40,794 nt of DNA, taken from the NCBI GenBank assembly GCA_021732285.1, contig JAKFVH010000309.1, positions 1 through 40,794 of the forward strand. Direction: 5' to 3'. This DNA is from Reyranella sp. Lineage in GTDB: Bacteria; Pseudomonadota; Alphaproteobacteria; Reyranellales; Reyranellaceae. The notes beneath the pieces were generated by a model. That model did not search any database. It was given only the letters and a program-made list of their open reading frames with translations, and was not told where the DNA came from. A program made the translations under genes and the position numbers. Positions 29,600 to 38,671 of the stretch are shown here, piece after piece; the first letter of the stretch is position 1; each line of letters starts with the position of its first letter.

Positions 29600-30370
29600 C
29601 TACTCGACGAACGCCTTCTCCACGACGAACTCGCCCGGAACGGTCGTGCTGCCTTCGCTGAGTCCGGCGCCTTCGAACAGCGTGCGCAGGTCGGCCAGCA
29701 TCTGCACGCTGCCGCACAGCATGAAGCGGTCGTCCTGCTTGCCGATCGGCGGCAGGCCGACGTCGTTTGCCAAGGTGCCGTTGGCGATCAGGTCGGTGAT
29801 GCGGCCGCGGTTCTTGAACGGCTCGCGGGTGATGGTCGGATAGTAGACGAGCTTGTCGCGCACCATGTCGCCTAAAATCTCGTCGGCCGGCAATTCGTCG
29901 GCGAGCTTCGAGCGGTAGGCGAGGTCGCGCACCTGGCGGCAGCCATGGACCAGGATAACCTTCTCGAAGCGCTCGTAGACCTCCGGATCGCGCACCAGCG
30001 ACAGGAAGGGGGCGAGTCCGGTGCCCGTGCCCAGCAGGTAGAGATTGCGGCCCGGCGTCAGGCTGTCGAGCAGCAGCGTCCCGGTGGCCTTGGCGCCGAC
30101 CAGGATCTCATCGCCCGGCGCCAGGTCTTTCAGCCGCGACGTCAACTTGCCGTCCGGCACCTTGATGGAGAAGAACTCCAGCTCGTCGTCGTAGTGGGCG
30201 CTGGCGATCGAATAGGCGCGCAGCAGCGGCTTGCCGTCGATCCTGAGCCCGATCATCGTGAACTGCCCGCTGGCGAAGCGAAAACCTTTGTCGCGGGACG
30301 TCCTGAAGCTGAACAATTCTTCGGTCCAGTGATGGACCGACCGTACGATCTCGTTCCTCAACGCACTCAA
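29600..30370 (-). CDS. fpr: Ferredoxin-NADP(+) reductase
   Basis: A 256-aa FAD enzyme exchanging electrons between NADPH and ferredoxin or flavodoxin. RAYSIAS (51-57) binds FAD, GTGTGLAPF (114-122) and HGCR (142-145) form the NADP domain, then YYPTITRE (177-184) and FMLCGSVQML (216-225). The C-terminus VVEKAFVE is the extended tail of bacterial Fpr that shields the flavin, as in Rhodobacter/Pseudomonas types, rather than a terminal Tyr. It lies downstream of hyuB on the same strand but is separated by a 253-bp gap holding a repeat. Confidence 0.93.
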   Translation of the reverse strand: MSALRNEIVRSVHHWTEELFSFRTSRDKGFRFASGQFTMIGLRIDGKPLLRAYSIASAHYDDELEFFSIKVPDGKLTSRLKDLAPGDEILVGAKATGTLLLDSLTPGRNLYLLGTGTGLAPFLSLVRDPEVYERFEKVILVHGCRQVRDLAYRSKLADELPADEILGDMVRDKLVYYPTITREPFKNRGRITDLIANGTLANDVGLPPIGKQDDRFMLCGSVQMLADLRTLFEGAGLSEGSTTVPGEFVVEKAFVE

Positions 30371-30495
30371 AACACGCCTCCGCGGGCCGCGGCCCGGCTG
30401 TCATCGATCGATTGTGGGGATTGGCGGTGGCTCAGTCGGATATAGGAACGCTCACCGGAATTGCCAATGAGCGTTTGGCCGCACGGTTGTTATTT

Positions 30496-30615
30496 CCTCC
30501 CCACGCCTCGCGTGGGGAGGTGGCCCGTAGGGCCGGAGGGGTCATGAGCAACCGTGCTGCTGATGATGACCCCTCCGTCCGCTCCGCGGACACCTCCCCA
30601 GCTTCGCTGGGGAGG
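30496..30615. repeat. Family D palindromic repeat
   Basis: Nested structure: hairpin 30496-30520 (11-bp stem CCTCCCCACGC/GCGTGGGGAGG, 3-nt loop), small hairpin 30522-30534, long-range 12-bp pair 30534-30545 with 30566-30577 (CGGAGGGGTCAT/ATGACCCCTCCG), hairpin 30577-30591 (GTCCGC-TCC-GCGGAC), and hairpin 30593-30615 (10-bp stem, loop TTC). It follows the hyuB stop at 30624 on the minus strand and could end that transcript before fpr. The remaining sequence of the fpr-hyuB gap shows no gene. Confidence 0.85.
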
Positions 30616-30623
30616 AATGACAC

Positions 30624-32291
30624 TCACGCCTTGCCGTAGACAGAACGGGCCGCGTCCTCGCCGACCTTTCCGTTGCGCACATCTTCGCGCACCTGCTCGG
30701 CGGACCGCCCGCGCGGATCGCCATATCCGCCGCCGCCCGCGGTCTCGATGACCAGACGGTCGCCCTTGTGCAAGGTCGTGGCCGCCTTCGACGGGATGAC
30801 CTCCTCGCCGCCGCCGGCCCGCCGGATGACCGAATGGGCCTTGGCGCCCTCCGACCCGCCGTCGAGACCGGGCGCGCTGAAGAAGTGCCGCTCGCCGCGA
30901 TGCGACAGCGACACCTCACCGTCGAGGATTTCGTATTCGCGAACCACGCCGAGACCGCCGCGGAACGTGCCGGCGCCGCCCGAATTCGTCCGGAGCGCGA
31001 CGCGGTGGACGCGGATCGGCGCCTCCATCTCCATGGCTTCGGCCGGCAGGTTCATGCAGTTCGTGGCGTCCGTTTCGATGACGTCGACGCCATCCAGACC
31101 GGCGCTGGCGCCGCTGCCGCCGGCGATCAGCTCGCCGACGACGTAGCGGCCGCCACCCGGATGGCTTCCGCCGAAGGCAATGACCAAAAGCTCGCCCGCG
31201 GACGCCGCCGGCACGCGGTCCGGCAGGATTTGGGCGAGCGCGCCGATCATGCAGCCGGTGATGCGCTTGATGGTGGAGGTCCGGGCGTTGACGGCGGCGG
31301 GTTCCTGCGGATTGACGATCGTGCCCTTGGGCAGGCGCAGCTTGATCGGCCGGAAGCAGCCGCCGTTGGTCGGGATGGTGGGGTCGGTGAGGGCACGCAC
31401 GGCGTAGCACGCCGCGGCCAGCGAACCGGACGGCACGCAATTGAGCGGCCCCTTTACTTGCGGGCTCGTGCCTTCGAAGTCGAACTCGATGTCGCCACCT
31501 GTTACCGTGACGGCGACTTCGATGCGGATCGGCTTGTCGAGCTCGACGCCGTCATTGTCGAGGTAGTCGACGAACCGGTAGGTGCCTTCGGGGATGGCCA
31601 GAAGCGCCTTGCGGGTCATTGTCTCCGAGCGTTGCAGGAGCTCGTCGAAGATCGAGGCCAGTTGATTGTGGCCGTAGCCGTCGGCGAGCTCCGCCAGCCG
31701 CCGCGCCGCCACCGTGCAGGCGGCGACCTGGGCATTGAGGTCGCCCATCACCGTATCGGGGATGCGCACATTCTGGCGGATCATCTTGATCAGCGTGTCG
31801 TTGAAGACGCCAGCCTCGCGCAGCTTCAACGGCGGGATCCGCAGGCCTTCCTGATAAATCTCCGTCGCGTTGGTTGGCACCGATCCGGCCGACATGCCGC
31901 CGACGTCCTGATGATGGGTCATGGCGCCGCTGAGAGCGATGGCCTTGCCGCGATGGAAGACCGGCATGATGACGGCGATGTCGGGCAGATGCGTGCCGCC
32001 GGTGTAGGGGTCGTTGAGGATGTAGATGTCACCCTCGCGCATCCCGTCGAGGGGATAGGTTTCCAGCACCTTGGCGACCGCCGGGATCAGCGTCGCCAGA
32101 TGGATCGGGATCGAGCAGGACTGGGAGAGCGTGGTGCCGTCGGCGGTGAACAGGCTTGCCGAAGCGTCGAGACCCTCCTTGACGATGGGCGAGAAGGAGC
32201 TTCTAAGCAGCGTCGACTGCATCTCGTTGGCGATGCCGTCGAGCTTGTAGCGAACGACTTCGACGGTGATGGGATCAAGGGACTCGGTCAT
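30624..32291 (-). CDS. Hydantoinase B / oxoprolinase family subunit
   Basis: A 555-aa HyuB-type subunit. With HyuA it forms ATP-dependent hydrolases of hydantoins, 5-oxoproline, or carboxylases of acetone/acetophenone type. Characteristic segments are DPITVEVVRYKLDGIANEMQ, SLFTADGTTLSQ, GDIYILNDPYTGGTHLPD, ALSGAMTHHQDVGG and GGAGTFRGGLGVVREYE. ATG at 32291 follows GAGGGA and starts at the conserved N-terminus. It sits 11 bp after hyuA, so the two subunits are co-expressed. The exact substrate cannot be read. Confidence 0.92.
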   Translation of the reverse strand: MTESLDPITVEVVRYKLDGIANEMQSTLLRSSFSPIVKEGLDASASLFTADGTTLSQSCSIPIHLATLIPAVAKVLETYPLDGMREGDIYILNDPYTGGTHLPDIAVIMPVFHRGKAIALSGAMTHHQDVGGMSAGSVPTNATEIYQEGLRIPPLKLREAGVFNDTLIKMIRQNVRIPDTVMGDLNAQVAACTVAARRLAELADGYGHNQLASIFDELLQRSETMTRKALLAIPEGTYRFVDYLDNDGVELDKPIRIEVAVTVTGGDIEFDFEGTSPQVKGPLNCVPSGSLAAACYAVRALTDPTIPTNGGCFRPIKLRLPKGTIVNPQEPAAVNARTSTIKRITGCMIGALAQILPDRVPAASAGELLVIAFGGSHPGGGRYVVGELIAGGSGASAGLDGVDVIETDATNCMNLPAEAMEMEAPIRVHRVALRTNSGGAGTFRGGLGVVREYEILDGEVSLSHRGERHFFSAPGLDGGSEGAKAHSVIRRAGGGEEVIPSKAATTLHKGDRLVIETAGGGGYGDPRGRSAEQVREDVRNGKVGEDAARSVYGKA

Positions 32292-32302
32292 GACGTGTTC
32301 CC

Positions 32303-34369
32303 TCAGTCGGCGGTGATGATCAGTGTGCCGTCGGCGACGACAGTCGCACGCCAACCGGGCTCGATCAGGGTGGTCGTATCGGGTTGTTCGACGATCGCCG
32401 GCCCCCTGATCTCGAGGCCAAACGCCATCGTCGAACGATCGTAGACCTTGGCGGCAATGAATCGGCCGCTTTCGGCGGTGAGAATGTCGCGCTGGCCCTT
32501 GTGGGCGCTGTCGCCTCCCGGGCGCACAGGTGCCGTCGCCGCCGGTCGGCCGACCCTGCTGCGGTGGATGCTGCGGAGGTTGACGATGCGCGCCGCGCCC
32601 TCGGTGCTGTGGCCGTAGATGCGGTCATGCGCTGCGAGGAAGTCCCGGTAGAGCATCTCGAGAGGGTCGGCGGCATCCGTCTGAAGCGGAATTTCCAGGT
32701 GGTAGGACTGCCCGACATAGCAGACATCGGCAAAGTAGAAGATCTGCGTCTTCGCGGCGGGCACGCCCTCGCTCTGCATCAGCTTGGCGCAAGCCTGGTC
32801 ACGGTCGGCGAGGGACCCTTCGACCTCCGGCCACTCGAGGCCGGCGAGCAGCCGTGGAAAGGCCGCGGAGCTCTCGTGCTCGATCGGGGCAAAGAGCAGG
32901 CCCGTCGCCGACAGCACGCCGGGATGCGGCGGCACGGCGATGCGTCGGATGCCGAGTTCGCGCGCCAGCGCGGTCGCATGCAGCGGCCCGCCACCGCCCA
33001 GCGGCAGGAGCGTGTAGCCCCGCGGATCGATGCCGCGGCCGATCGAGACGAGCCGGATCGCTTCGGCCATCTGCGCGTTGAGCACGCGATGGATGCCGAG
33101 TGCTGCATGTTCGAGGCTGAGACCGAGCGGGCGCGCGATCGTCGTCTCGATCGTCCAGCGTGCGAGGTCCGGCGAAAGTTTCAGCGACCCGGCCGCGAAG
33201 TAATCCGGATTGATGTAGCCCAGGATGATCGAGGCATCGGTAACCGTCGCCTGCTCGCCGCCGCGGCCGTAGCAGGCGGGACCGGGCTCCGAGCCCGCGG
33301 AGTGGGGGCCGACCCTGAGCGAGCCTGCGCCGTCGATCCACGCGATCGACCCGCCGCCGGCGCCGATCGCGTTCACATCGACCATCGGCACGCGCACCGA
33401 ATAGCCGCTGATGTCGCCTTCGGCGCGGATCAGCGGCTGGCCGCGGCTGATCAAGGCGATGTCGCAGCTCGTCCCGCCGATATCGACGGTGATCAAGTCT
33501 TCGATCCCTGCGGCACGGCCGACCTCCAGGCCGCCGATGACGCCGGCCGCCGGGCCCGACAGGAAGAGCCGAACCGGACGCTGCCGGGCGATGGCGGAGG
33601 AACTGATGCCGCCGCGCGACTGCATGATCTGAAGCGGCGTTTTGACGCCGTCACCTGCCAGATCCTGCTCCATGTTCTCGAGATAGCGTCCGACCACCGG
33701 CTTGATGTAGGCATCGAACGCCGTCACGCAGGTGCGCTCGTACTCACGGAAGGCAGGATCGACGTCGGAGGAGAGCGAGACCATGATCTGCGGATGGCGC
33801 TCGGCGATGATCTCGCGCGTCCGCCGCTCATGCGCCGGATTGAGGAAGGAGAACAGGTAGCTGACGGCGATCGCCTCGACGCCCTCGGCGACCAGCTCAT
33901 CGACCGCGTGCACGACCGAGCTCTCGTCCAACCCGACTAAAACATCGCCCGTCGCCGTGACGCGCTCGCGCACCTCCTTGCGCAACGCACCGGGCGCCAG
34001 GAACGCCGGCGCCTCGGGCTTGAGGACGAGGTCATAGACTTTGTGCCGCATCTGGCGGCCGATCTCGAGCACGTCCTTGAAGCCCACGGTCGTCAAAAGG
34101 CCGATCTTCGCTCCCTTCGCCTCGATCACGGCGTTGGTGGCGACCGTGGTGCCGTGCACGAAGCGGACGATCTCGTCCGGCGACACGCGCCATTCGCGCT
34201 GCATGTAGTCCATTGCAGCCTTCACGCCGGCGCTGGGATTGCGCCGCGTCGTCGGGATTTTTACCAGACGCATCGCCCCGCTGCCGTCGCGACAGACGAC
34301 GTCGGTGAAAGTGCCGCCGATATCGACGCCGATCTCGAAATGCCCTGCTGCTTCCGCCATCACCACCAT
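32303..34369 (-). CDS. Hydantoinase A / oxoprolinase family subunit
   Basis: A 688-aa HyuA-type ATP-binding subunit. The phosphate-binding motif GVDIGGTFTDVV lies near residue 15 and a second, ITVDIGGTSCDIAL, about residue 290; HGTTVATNAVIEAKGAKIGLLTT and AIGAGGGSIAWID are family landmarks. ATG at 34369 (MVVMAEAAG) or 34360 (MAEAAG) are both possible; a weak GAAG precedes 34369. The reading frame stays open for more than 2 kb further upstream, but that part is antisense to the FUSC gene and is not coding. It is divergent from the efflux genes, with 135 bp between start codons that must hold both promoters. Confidence 0.92.
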   Translation of the reverse strand: MVVMAEAAGHFEIGVDIGGTFTDVVCRDGSGAMRLVKIPTTRRNPSAGVKAAMDYMQREWRVSPDEIVRFVHGTTVATNAVIEAKGAKIGLLTTVGFKDVLEIGRQMRHKVYDLVLKPEAPAFLAPGALRKEVRERVTATGDVLVGLDESSVVHAVDELVAEGVEAIAVSYLFSFLNPAHERRTREIIAERHPQIMVSLSSDVDPAFREYERTCVTAFDAYIKPVVGRYLENMEQDLAGDGVKTPLQIMQSRGGISSSAIARQRPVRLFLSGPAAGVIGGLEVGRAAGIEDLITVDIGGTSCDIALISRGQPLIRAEGDISGYSVRVPMVDVNAIGAGGGSIAWIDGAGSLRVGPHSAGSEPGPACYGRGGEQATVTDASIILGYINPDYFAAGSLKLSPDLARWTIETTIARPLGLSLEHAALGIHRVLNAQMAEAIRLVSIGRGIDPRGYTLLPLGGGGPLHATALARELGIRRIAVPPHPGVLSATGLLFAPIEHESSAAFPRLLAGLEWPEVEGSLADRDQACAKLMQSEGVPAAKTQIFYFADVCYVGQSYHLEIPLQTDAADPLEMLYRDFLAAHDRIYGHSTEGAARIVNLRSIHRSRVGRPAATAPVRPGGDSAHKGQRDILTAESGRFIAAKVYDRSTMAFGLEIRGPAIVEQPDTTTLIEPGWRATVVADGTLIITAD

Positions 34370-34504
34370 CTTCGCTTCTTGCAGCAAGTTAAGCCGGTTG
34401 CGAGCCCCTGCAACCACTTCTGTCGCAACTCGCTCACCGTCCCGATCCAAGCTTGCCGACGGCCTCTCCCTGCGGAATAAGGTGGCGGCGGGGGACAATC
34501 GACA

Positions 34505-36616
34505 ATGACCGTGGCATTCGGAACGGCCAAAGCGCCGGCGTGGCGTCATTTCACTCTGCCCCTGGCAGGGAGGCTCGAGGGGCTGGCCTTCTCGCTGAAG
34601 ACTTTTGCCGCCGCGATCCTTGCGCTGGTGATCTCCTATTGGCTGGAGGTGAAGGATCCGCAATGGGCGGTGTTCACCACCTACCTCCTCGCCCAGCCGC
34701 TGGTCGGCGCCGTGTGGGCCAAGGGCGCGTTTCGGCTGGTGGGTACGGTGGGTGGTGCCGTCTTTGCCGTGCTGTGCGTCGGCCTCTTCGTGCAGGCGGG
34801 ACCGCTGTTCATCCTGGCCATGGCGCTGTGGCTCGCCTTCTGCACCTACGGAGCGACACTCGCCCGCAACTACGCATCCTACGGCTTCGCGCTCGCCGGC
34901 TTCTCGGCACCGCTGATCGGCTTCGGATCGGTCGAGACGCCCGACCAGGTCTGGAGCATGGCGGTCGACCGCACGACCGAAGTGGCGCTCGGGATCGTCT
35001 GCGTCGGGCTCGTCCACGTATTGGTCCTGCCGCGCTATGCCGGCGACGCGCTCCGCGCCTCGCTCGCTACGACCTTCTCCTCGCTCGCGCATTACGCAGC
35101 CATCGTCCTGCGGCCAGGCACGCCCGAGAAGGTGTTCACGGACATCCGTCGGCAGATGTCGGGTGAAGTGATCAAGTTCGATGCCTTGCGGTCCTATGCC
35201 GTCTTCGAGGCGCCGGAACTCAGAGGCCATGACGAGGCCCTGTCGCGCATGATGCGGGCATTCCTCGGCCTTCTGTCCGTTGCCCGAGGGCTCTACGTCA
35301 GACTCGACGACCTCCGTCGCCATGAGGACCGGAACATGGCGGCGCGTCTCGATCCGGCGCTCGACAAGGTCGCCGACCTGTTCGAGGCGATTGCCGCCGA
35401 CCGCGATGGCCCCAGCTCGCCCGCGGTGAACGCCGCCTTGGCGGCGGCGCGCGACGTGACCGGCCAGGCGCAGGCGCAGCTGGAGGCCATGGTGGAGACG
35501 GAGCCCCTGGAGTCGCTGGCGAACGGCCTGCTGGCCCTCCAGCGCACCGGTGACATGATCACGAGCCTGTCCCGGGTCGTCGTCGGGGTGACGGGGGCGC
35601 CCGCCGAACCGTCCGGACCGCGCGTTGTCGCGGCGATCGAGCAGGACAGGGGAGCCGCCCTGGCGCAGGCGGCGCGTGCGGCATCGGCGCTCATCCTGAT
35701 CGGCGTGTTCTGGATCGCCTCTGCCTGGACGGCGGGCGCCATGGCGATGACAGGGCTTGCGATCATGATGGTCTTTTTCGTGACCGGCGAGAAGCCGGGC
35801 AGGGTGGCGCTGAGTTACGTGCTCGTCGTCGCCCTGGCGGTGGCCGTCGCTTTCTTTTGCATGGCTTTCCTCATGCCTCGGCTCGACGATTTCGCGATGC
35901 TGGCCGCGCTGCTTGCGGTGGTGCTGATCCCCACCGGGATCATCATGTTGATCCCGAGATATGCGTTCCTCGCCACCGCGTTCGCGGCCTTCTTCCTCTC
36001 CCAGCTCGGCCTGAGCAATGTGCCGAGCTTCGACACCGCCACCTATATCGACAACGCGATCGGCCTTCTGCTCGGCCTCGCCGCCGGGGTGCTCGCGATC
36101 GACCTGATCCTGCCCTACAACCCGGCGACGACGCGCCGGCGCGAATGGGCGGACGTGGTGGCCGCCCTGCCTGCGGCCGCCCGCGGTGAACGCCCCGAGA
36201 TCGGCGCGCGCCTGCCGATCCAGCTGGCTCTGCTGAAGCTGATGCCGCGCCTCGATCTCACCGTCCATTCGGACGACGAGATCCTGGGCGGGAGTTTTGG
36301 CGCGGCGTCCATGAGTCTCGAGCTGGTTCGCTTGAGGAACAGGATCGCCGATCCCGCCTTTCCGGCCGGTGCCAGGGACGCCGTGGCCGCCTGCCTCGAC
36401 ACGCTGGCGCGGGATTTCGAACAACTCGTGCAGGGGGAAAGTCTGGCCGACCGTGTGAAGATCATGGACGAGGCCTCGAGGGCTGTCGCCGCGGCCCGGA
36501 CGAGCCTGGCCGCCGAGCCGCCCATGATCGCCTTGGCGCACGCCCTCGCCTCGCTGCGTTTCATCGCCGACCGGCTCGACATCGACCGGCCGTTCCTGAC
36601 ACAGACACTCTCATGA
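34505..36616 (+). CDS. FUSC-family inner membrane efflux protein (AaeB-like)
   Basis: A 703-aa membrane protein. Two hydrophobic blocks, about residues 28-180 and 395-530, each with several helices, flank soluble segments; this duplicated layout is typical of FUSC/AaeB proteins. FSLKTFAAAILALVISYWLEVKDPQWAVFTTYLLAQP is the family N-terminal signature. AaeB pumps aromatic carboxylic acids with AaeA; related proteins export other organic acids. GGGGGA precedes the ATG. Its stop overlaps the DUF1656 gene start, giving the order FUSC-DUF1656-HlyD, a rearranged equivalent of E. coli aaeXAB. Confidence 0.9.
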   Translation: MTVAFGTAKAPAWRHFTLPLAGRLEGLAFSLKTFAAAILALVISYWLEVKDPQWAVFTTYLLAQPLVGAVWAKGAFRLVGTVGGAVFAVLCVGLFVQAGPLFILAMALWLAFCTYGATLARNYASYGFALAGFSAPLIGFGSVETPDQVWSMAVDRTTEVALGIVCVGLVHVLVLPRYAGDALRASLATTFSSLAHYAAIVLRPGTPEKVFTDIRRQMSGEVIKFDALRSYAVFEAPELRGHDEALSRMMRAFLGLLSVARGLYVRLDDLRRHEDRNMAARLDPALDKVADLFEAIAADRDGPSSPAVNAALAAARDVTGQAQAQLEAMVETEPLESLANGLLALQRTGDMITSLSRVVVGVTGAPAEPSGPRVVAAIEQDRGAALAQAARAASALILIGVFWIASAWTAGAMAMTGLAIMMVFFVTGEKPGRVALSYVLVVALAVAVAFFCMAFLMPRLDDFAMLAALLAVVLIPTGIIMLIPRYAFLATAFAAFFLSQLGLSNVPSFDTATYIDNAIGLLLGLAAGVLAIDLILPYNPATTRRREWADVVAALPAAARGERPEIGARLPIQLALLKLMPRLDLTVHSDDEILGGSFGAASMSLELVRLRNRIADPAFPAGARDAVAACLDTLARDFEQLVQGESLADRVKIMDEASRAVAAARTSLAAEPPMIALAHALASLRFIADRLDIDRPFLTQTLS

Positions 36617-36843
36617 CCAGCCTCGGCATCGACAGTCTCCGCCCGCTCGACCTTTTCGGCTTCTACCTGCCGCCGCTCGTGCTGTGGGTCGTGGTTGCCT
36701 TCGTCCCCTTCATCCTGCTTCGCTGGGGTCTCGACCGGATCGGCGCCTATGCCTTCATCTGGCATCGGCCCTTGTTCGACGCGGCGCTCTTCGTCGTAAT
36801 CCTCGGTGGCTTGGTCTTTTCGGGGGGCACGCGTTGGCTCTAG
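36613..36843 (+). CDS. DUF1656 small membrane protein (AaeX-like)
   Basis: A 76-aa protein with two hydrophobic helices (about 17-38 and 53-70) separated by a short basic loop, and the LFGFYLPPLVLW motif of DUF1656/AaeX. Members accompany AaeA/AaeB-type pumps, with no firm independent function. It is coupled on both sides: ATGA overlap with the FUSC gene, and the HlyD-like gene begins inside its last codons. Confidence 0.9.
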   Translation: MTSLGIDSLRPLDLFGFYLPPLVLWVVVAFVPFILLRWGLDRIGAYAFIWHRPLFDAALFVVILGGLVFSGGTRWL

Positions 36844-37724
36844 TCAGGCAGGCGATCAGGGTCTCGGTCACCCTCGCAGTCGCAGCGATCGCGGCCGTGA
36901 TCGGCTGGAAGCTGTGGAACGTCTATATGTACGAGCCGTGGACGCGCGACGCGCGGGTGCGCGCCACCATCGTCAACCTCGCGCCTGACGTCTCCGGGCT
37001 GATCTCCTCCCTCAACGTCGTCGACAATCAGAGCGTCAAGAAAGGCGACGTGCTGTTCGTCATCGAGCGCGACCGTTTCCAGGCGGCCCTGGCGCAGGCC
37101 CAGGCCCTGGTTGAGAACAAGCGCGCGAACCTCCGGCTGGCCAACGACAATGCCAGGCGCAACCAGGAACTGGCGCGCGCGGACTCAAGCGCCATTACGC
37201 AGGTCGAGATCGAAACCTCGCAGGCCACGGCCGCCGTCGCCGCCGCCGAGCTCGCCCAGGCCGAGGCGGCGCTCACCACCGCCAACATCAACCTGCAGCG
37301 CACCGAGGTCCGCTCGCCTGTGAACGGCTTCGTCACCAATCTGACGGCCAGCGTCGGTGACTACGCCACGACGGGCACGCCGGTGCTGGCAATCATCGAT
37401 AGCGACAGCTTTTATGTTTATGCCTACTTCATGGAAACCAAGCTTCCCGCCGTGCGCGATGGCGATCTTGCGCGGGTGGAGCTCATGGCCGGGAACGTGG
37501 TCCTCGAGGGACGGGTCCAGGGGGTGAGCCGCGGCATTGCCGAAGCCGGCGTCGACAACGTCGGGCTGCTGGCCAATATCAACCCCAATTTCACCTGGGT
37601 GCGCCTCGCTCAACGCGTGCCGGTCCGCATCGCTCTGGGCAAGATTCCGCCGGACGTGCGGCTGATAGCCGGACTGACCGCGACGGTGACGATGATGCCG
37701 AGCGGAGGTCAGTCCGGGAAATGA
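36834..37724 (+). CDS. HlyD-family membrane fusion protein (AaeA-like)
   Basis: A 296-aa periplasmic adaptor. One N-terminal transmembrane helix (about residues 8-25) is followed by the biotinyl-lipoyl segment YEPWTRDARVRATIVNLAPDVSG, an alpha-hairpin of Ala/Gln-rich coiled coil (about 85-150), and the beta-barrel domain with RSPVNGFVTNL and DNVGLLANINPNFTWVRLAQRVPVRI, typical of AaeA/EmrA. The start is TTG at 36834, with GGGGGG 6 bases upstream and overlapping the DUF1656 gene; no in-frame ATG is suitably placed. Its 3' end overlaps the convergent ABC gene by 16 bp. Confidence 0.88.
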   Translation: MALVRQAIRVSVTLAVAAIAAVIGWKLWNVYMYEPWTRDARVRATIVNLAPDVSGLISSLNVVDNQSVKKGDVLFVIERDRFQAALAQAQALVENKRANLRLANDNARRNQELARADSSAITQVEIETSQATAAVAAAELAQAEAALTTANINLQRTEVRSPVNGFVTNLTASVGDYATTGTPVLAIIDSDSFYVYAYFMETKLPAVRDGDLARVELMAGNVVLEGRVQGVSRGIAEAGVDNVGLLANINPNFTWVRLAQRVPVRIALGKIPPDVRLIAGLTATVTMMPSGGQSGK

Positions 37725-38671
37725 CAGGCGACTGAACCCGGCGCCAGCGGTGACAGGGCCGGTTCCTCGCGCGCGCAGAGATCCGTGGCCTTGGGGCAGC
37801 GTGTGCGGAACCGGCAGCCGGAGGGGAGGTTCCCCGGGTCGGGCGGCTCGCCCTGCAGCCAGAAATCCTTGGTCACGCGCACGCCGCCGATCTTGGGAAT
37901 GGCCGCGACCAGCGAGCGGGTATAGGGATGCCGCGGCCGGTCGAAGATCGCCTCGGTCGGTCCGCTCTCGACGATGCGGCCGAGATACATCACCGCGACG
38001 CGGCTGCACATCGTGCGGATGACGGCGAGGTCGTGGCTGATCAGGACATAGGTAAGGTCGAAGGTCTCGCGCAGGCCACGGAACAGCGACAGCACCGTCG
38101 CCTGCACCGACACGTCGAGGCCCGACGTCGGCTCGTCCAGGATGACGACCTTGGGATGCAAGGTGAGGATGCGTGCCAGGCCGACGCGCCGCTGCTGGCC
38201 GCCGGAAATCTCGTGCGGGTAGAGGTCGAGATGTGTGTCGGGCAGCCCGACCGCTTCCAGGATGCTGCGGATGCGCTTCTCGCGCGCCGCCTGGTCGAGA
38301 TCGGTGTGGATCACCAGCGGCTCGTGCAGCGAGCTGCCGATCTTCCAGCGCGGATCGAGCGACGCCCCCGGGTCCTGGTAGGCGTATTGCAGGCTTTTGC
38401 GCACGGCGCGCCGCGCGGCCGGCGTCAGCGCGTCGATGCGCTGTCCCTCGAACCAGATCTCGCCCGCCGTCGGCTTGTGGATGCCCATGATGGCCTTGCC
38501 GAGCGTGGACTTGCCGCAACCCGATTCGCCCACCAGCCCGAAGACTTCGCCCGGCATCAGGTCGAACGAGACGCCGTCGACCGCCTTGATCGACCCGATG
38601 CGCCGGTTGAACGGACCGCGCACCGCGAAGTGGACTTGTAGGTCACCCAGACTCAGGATCGCTTGGGTCAT
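37709..38671 (-). CDS. Peptide/nickel-type ABC transporter ATP-binding protein (DppF-like)
   Basis: A 320-aa ATPase of the oligopeptide/dipeptide importer class. Walker A GESGCGKST (about 48-56), signature ISGGQQRR, Walker B VVILDEPTSGLD and HDLAVIRT are intact. The C-terminal oligo_HPY domain contains HPYTRSLVAAIPK and the Cys-containing GCRFRTRCPKATDLC. ATG at 38671 overlaps the stop of the upstream DppD-like gene (ATGA). It is the last gene of the leftward importer operon. Ligand unknown: peptides, nickel chelates, or sugars are all possible for this class. Confidence 0.93.
   Translation of the reverse strand: MTQAILSLGDLQVHFAVRGPFNRRIGSIKAVDGVSFDLMPGEVFGLVGESGCGKSTLGKAIMGIHKPTAGEIWFEGQRIDALTPAARRAVRKSLQYAYQDPGASLDPRWKIGSSLHEPLVIHTDLDQAAREKRIRSILEAVGLPDTHLDLYPHEISGGQQRRVGLARILTLHPKVVILDEPTSGLDVSVQATVLSLFRGLRETFDLTYVLISHDLAVIRTMCSRVAVMYLGRIVESGPTEAIFDRPRHPYTRSLVAAIPKIGGVRVTKDFWLQGEPPDPGNLPSGCRFRTRCPKATDLCAREEPALSPLAPGSVACHFPD

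Noticed and set aside
34370-36541. More than 700 open codons upstream of hyuA on the minus strand, giving a 1412-codon frame
   Set aside because: The stretch is antisense to the FUSC gene, is rich in Arg, Gly, His and Asp with no domain I recognise, and the HyuA family N-terminus begins at 34369. Long open antisense frames are expected at this GC content.
37709-37724. The 16-bp 3' overlap of the HlyD-like and DppF-like genes as a sign of a wrong stop or frameshift
   Set aside because: Both proteins keep plausible family-type C-termini, and small convergent overlaps are normal in compact genomes.
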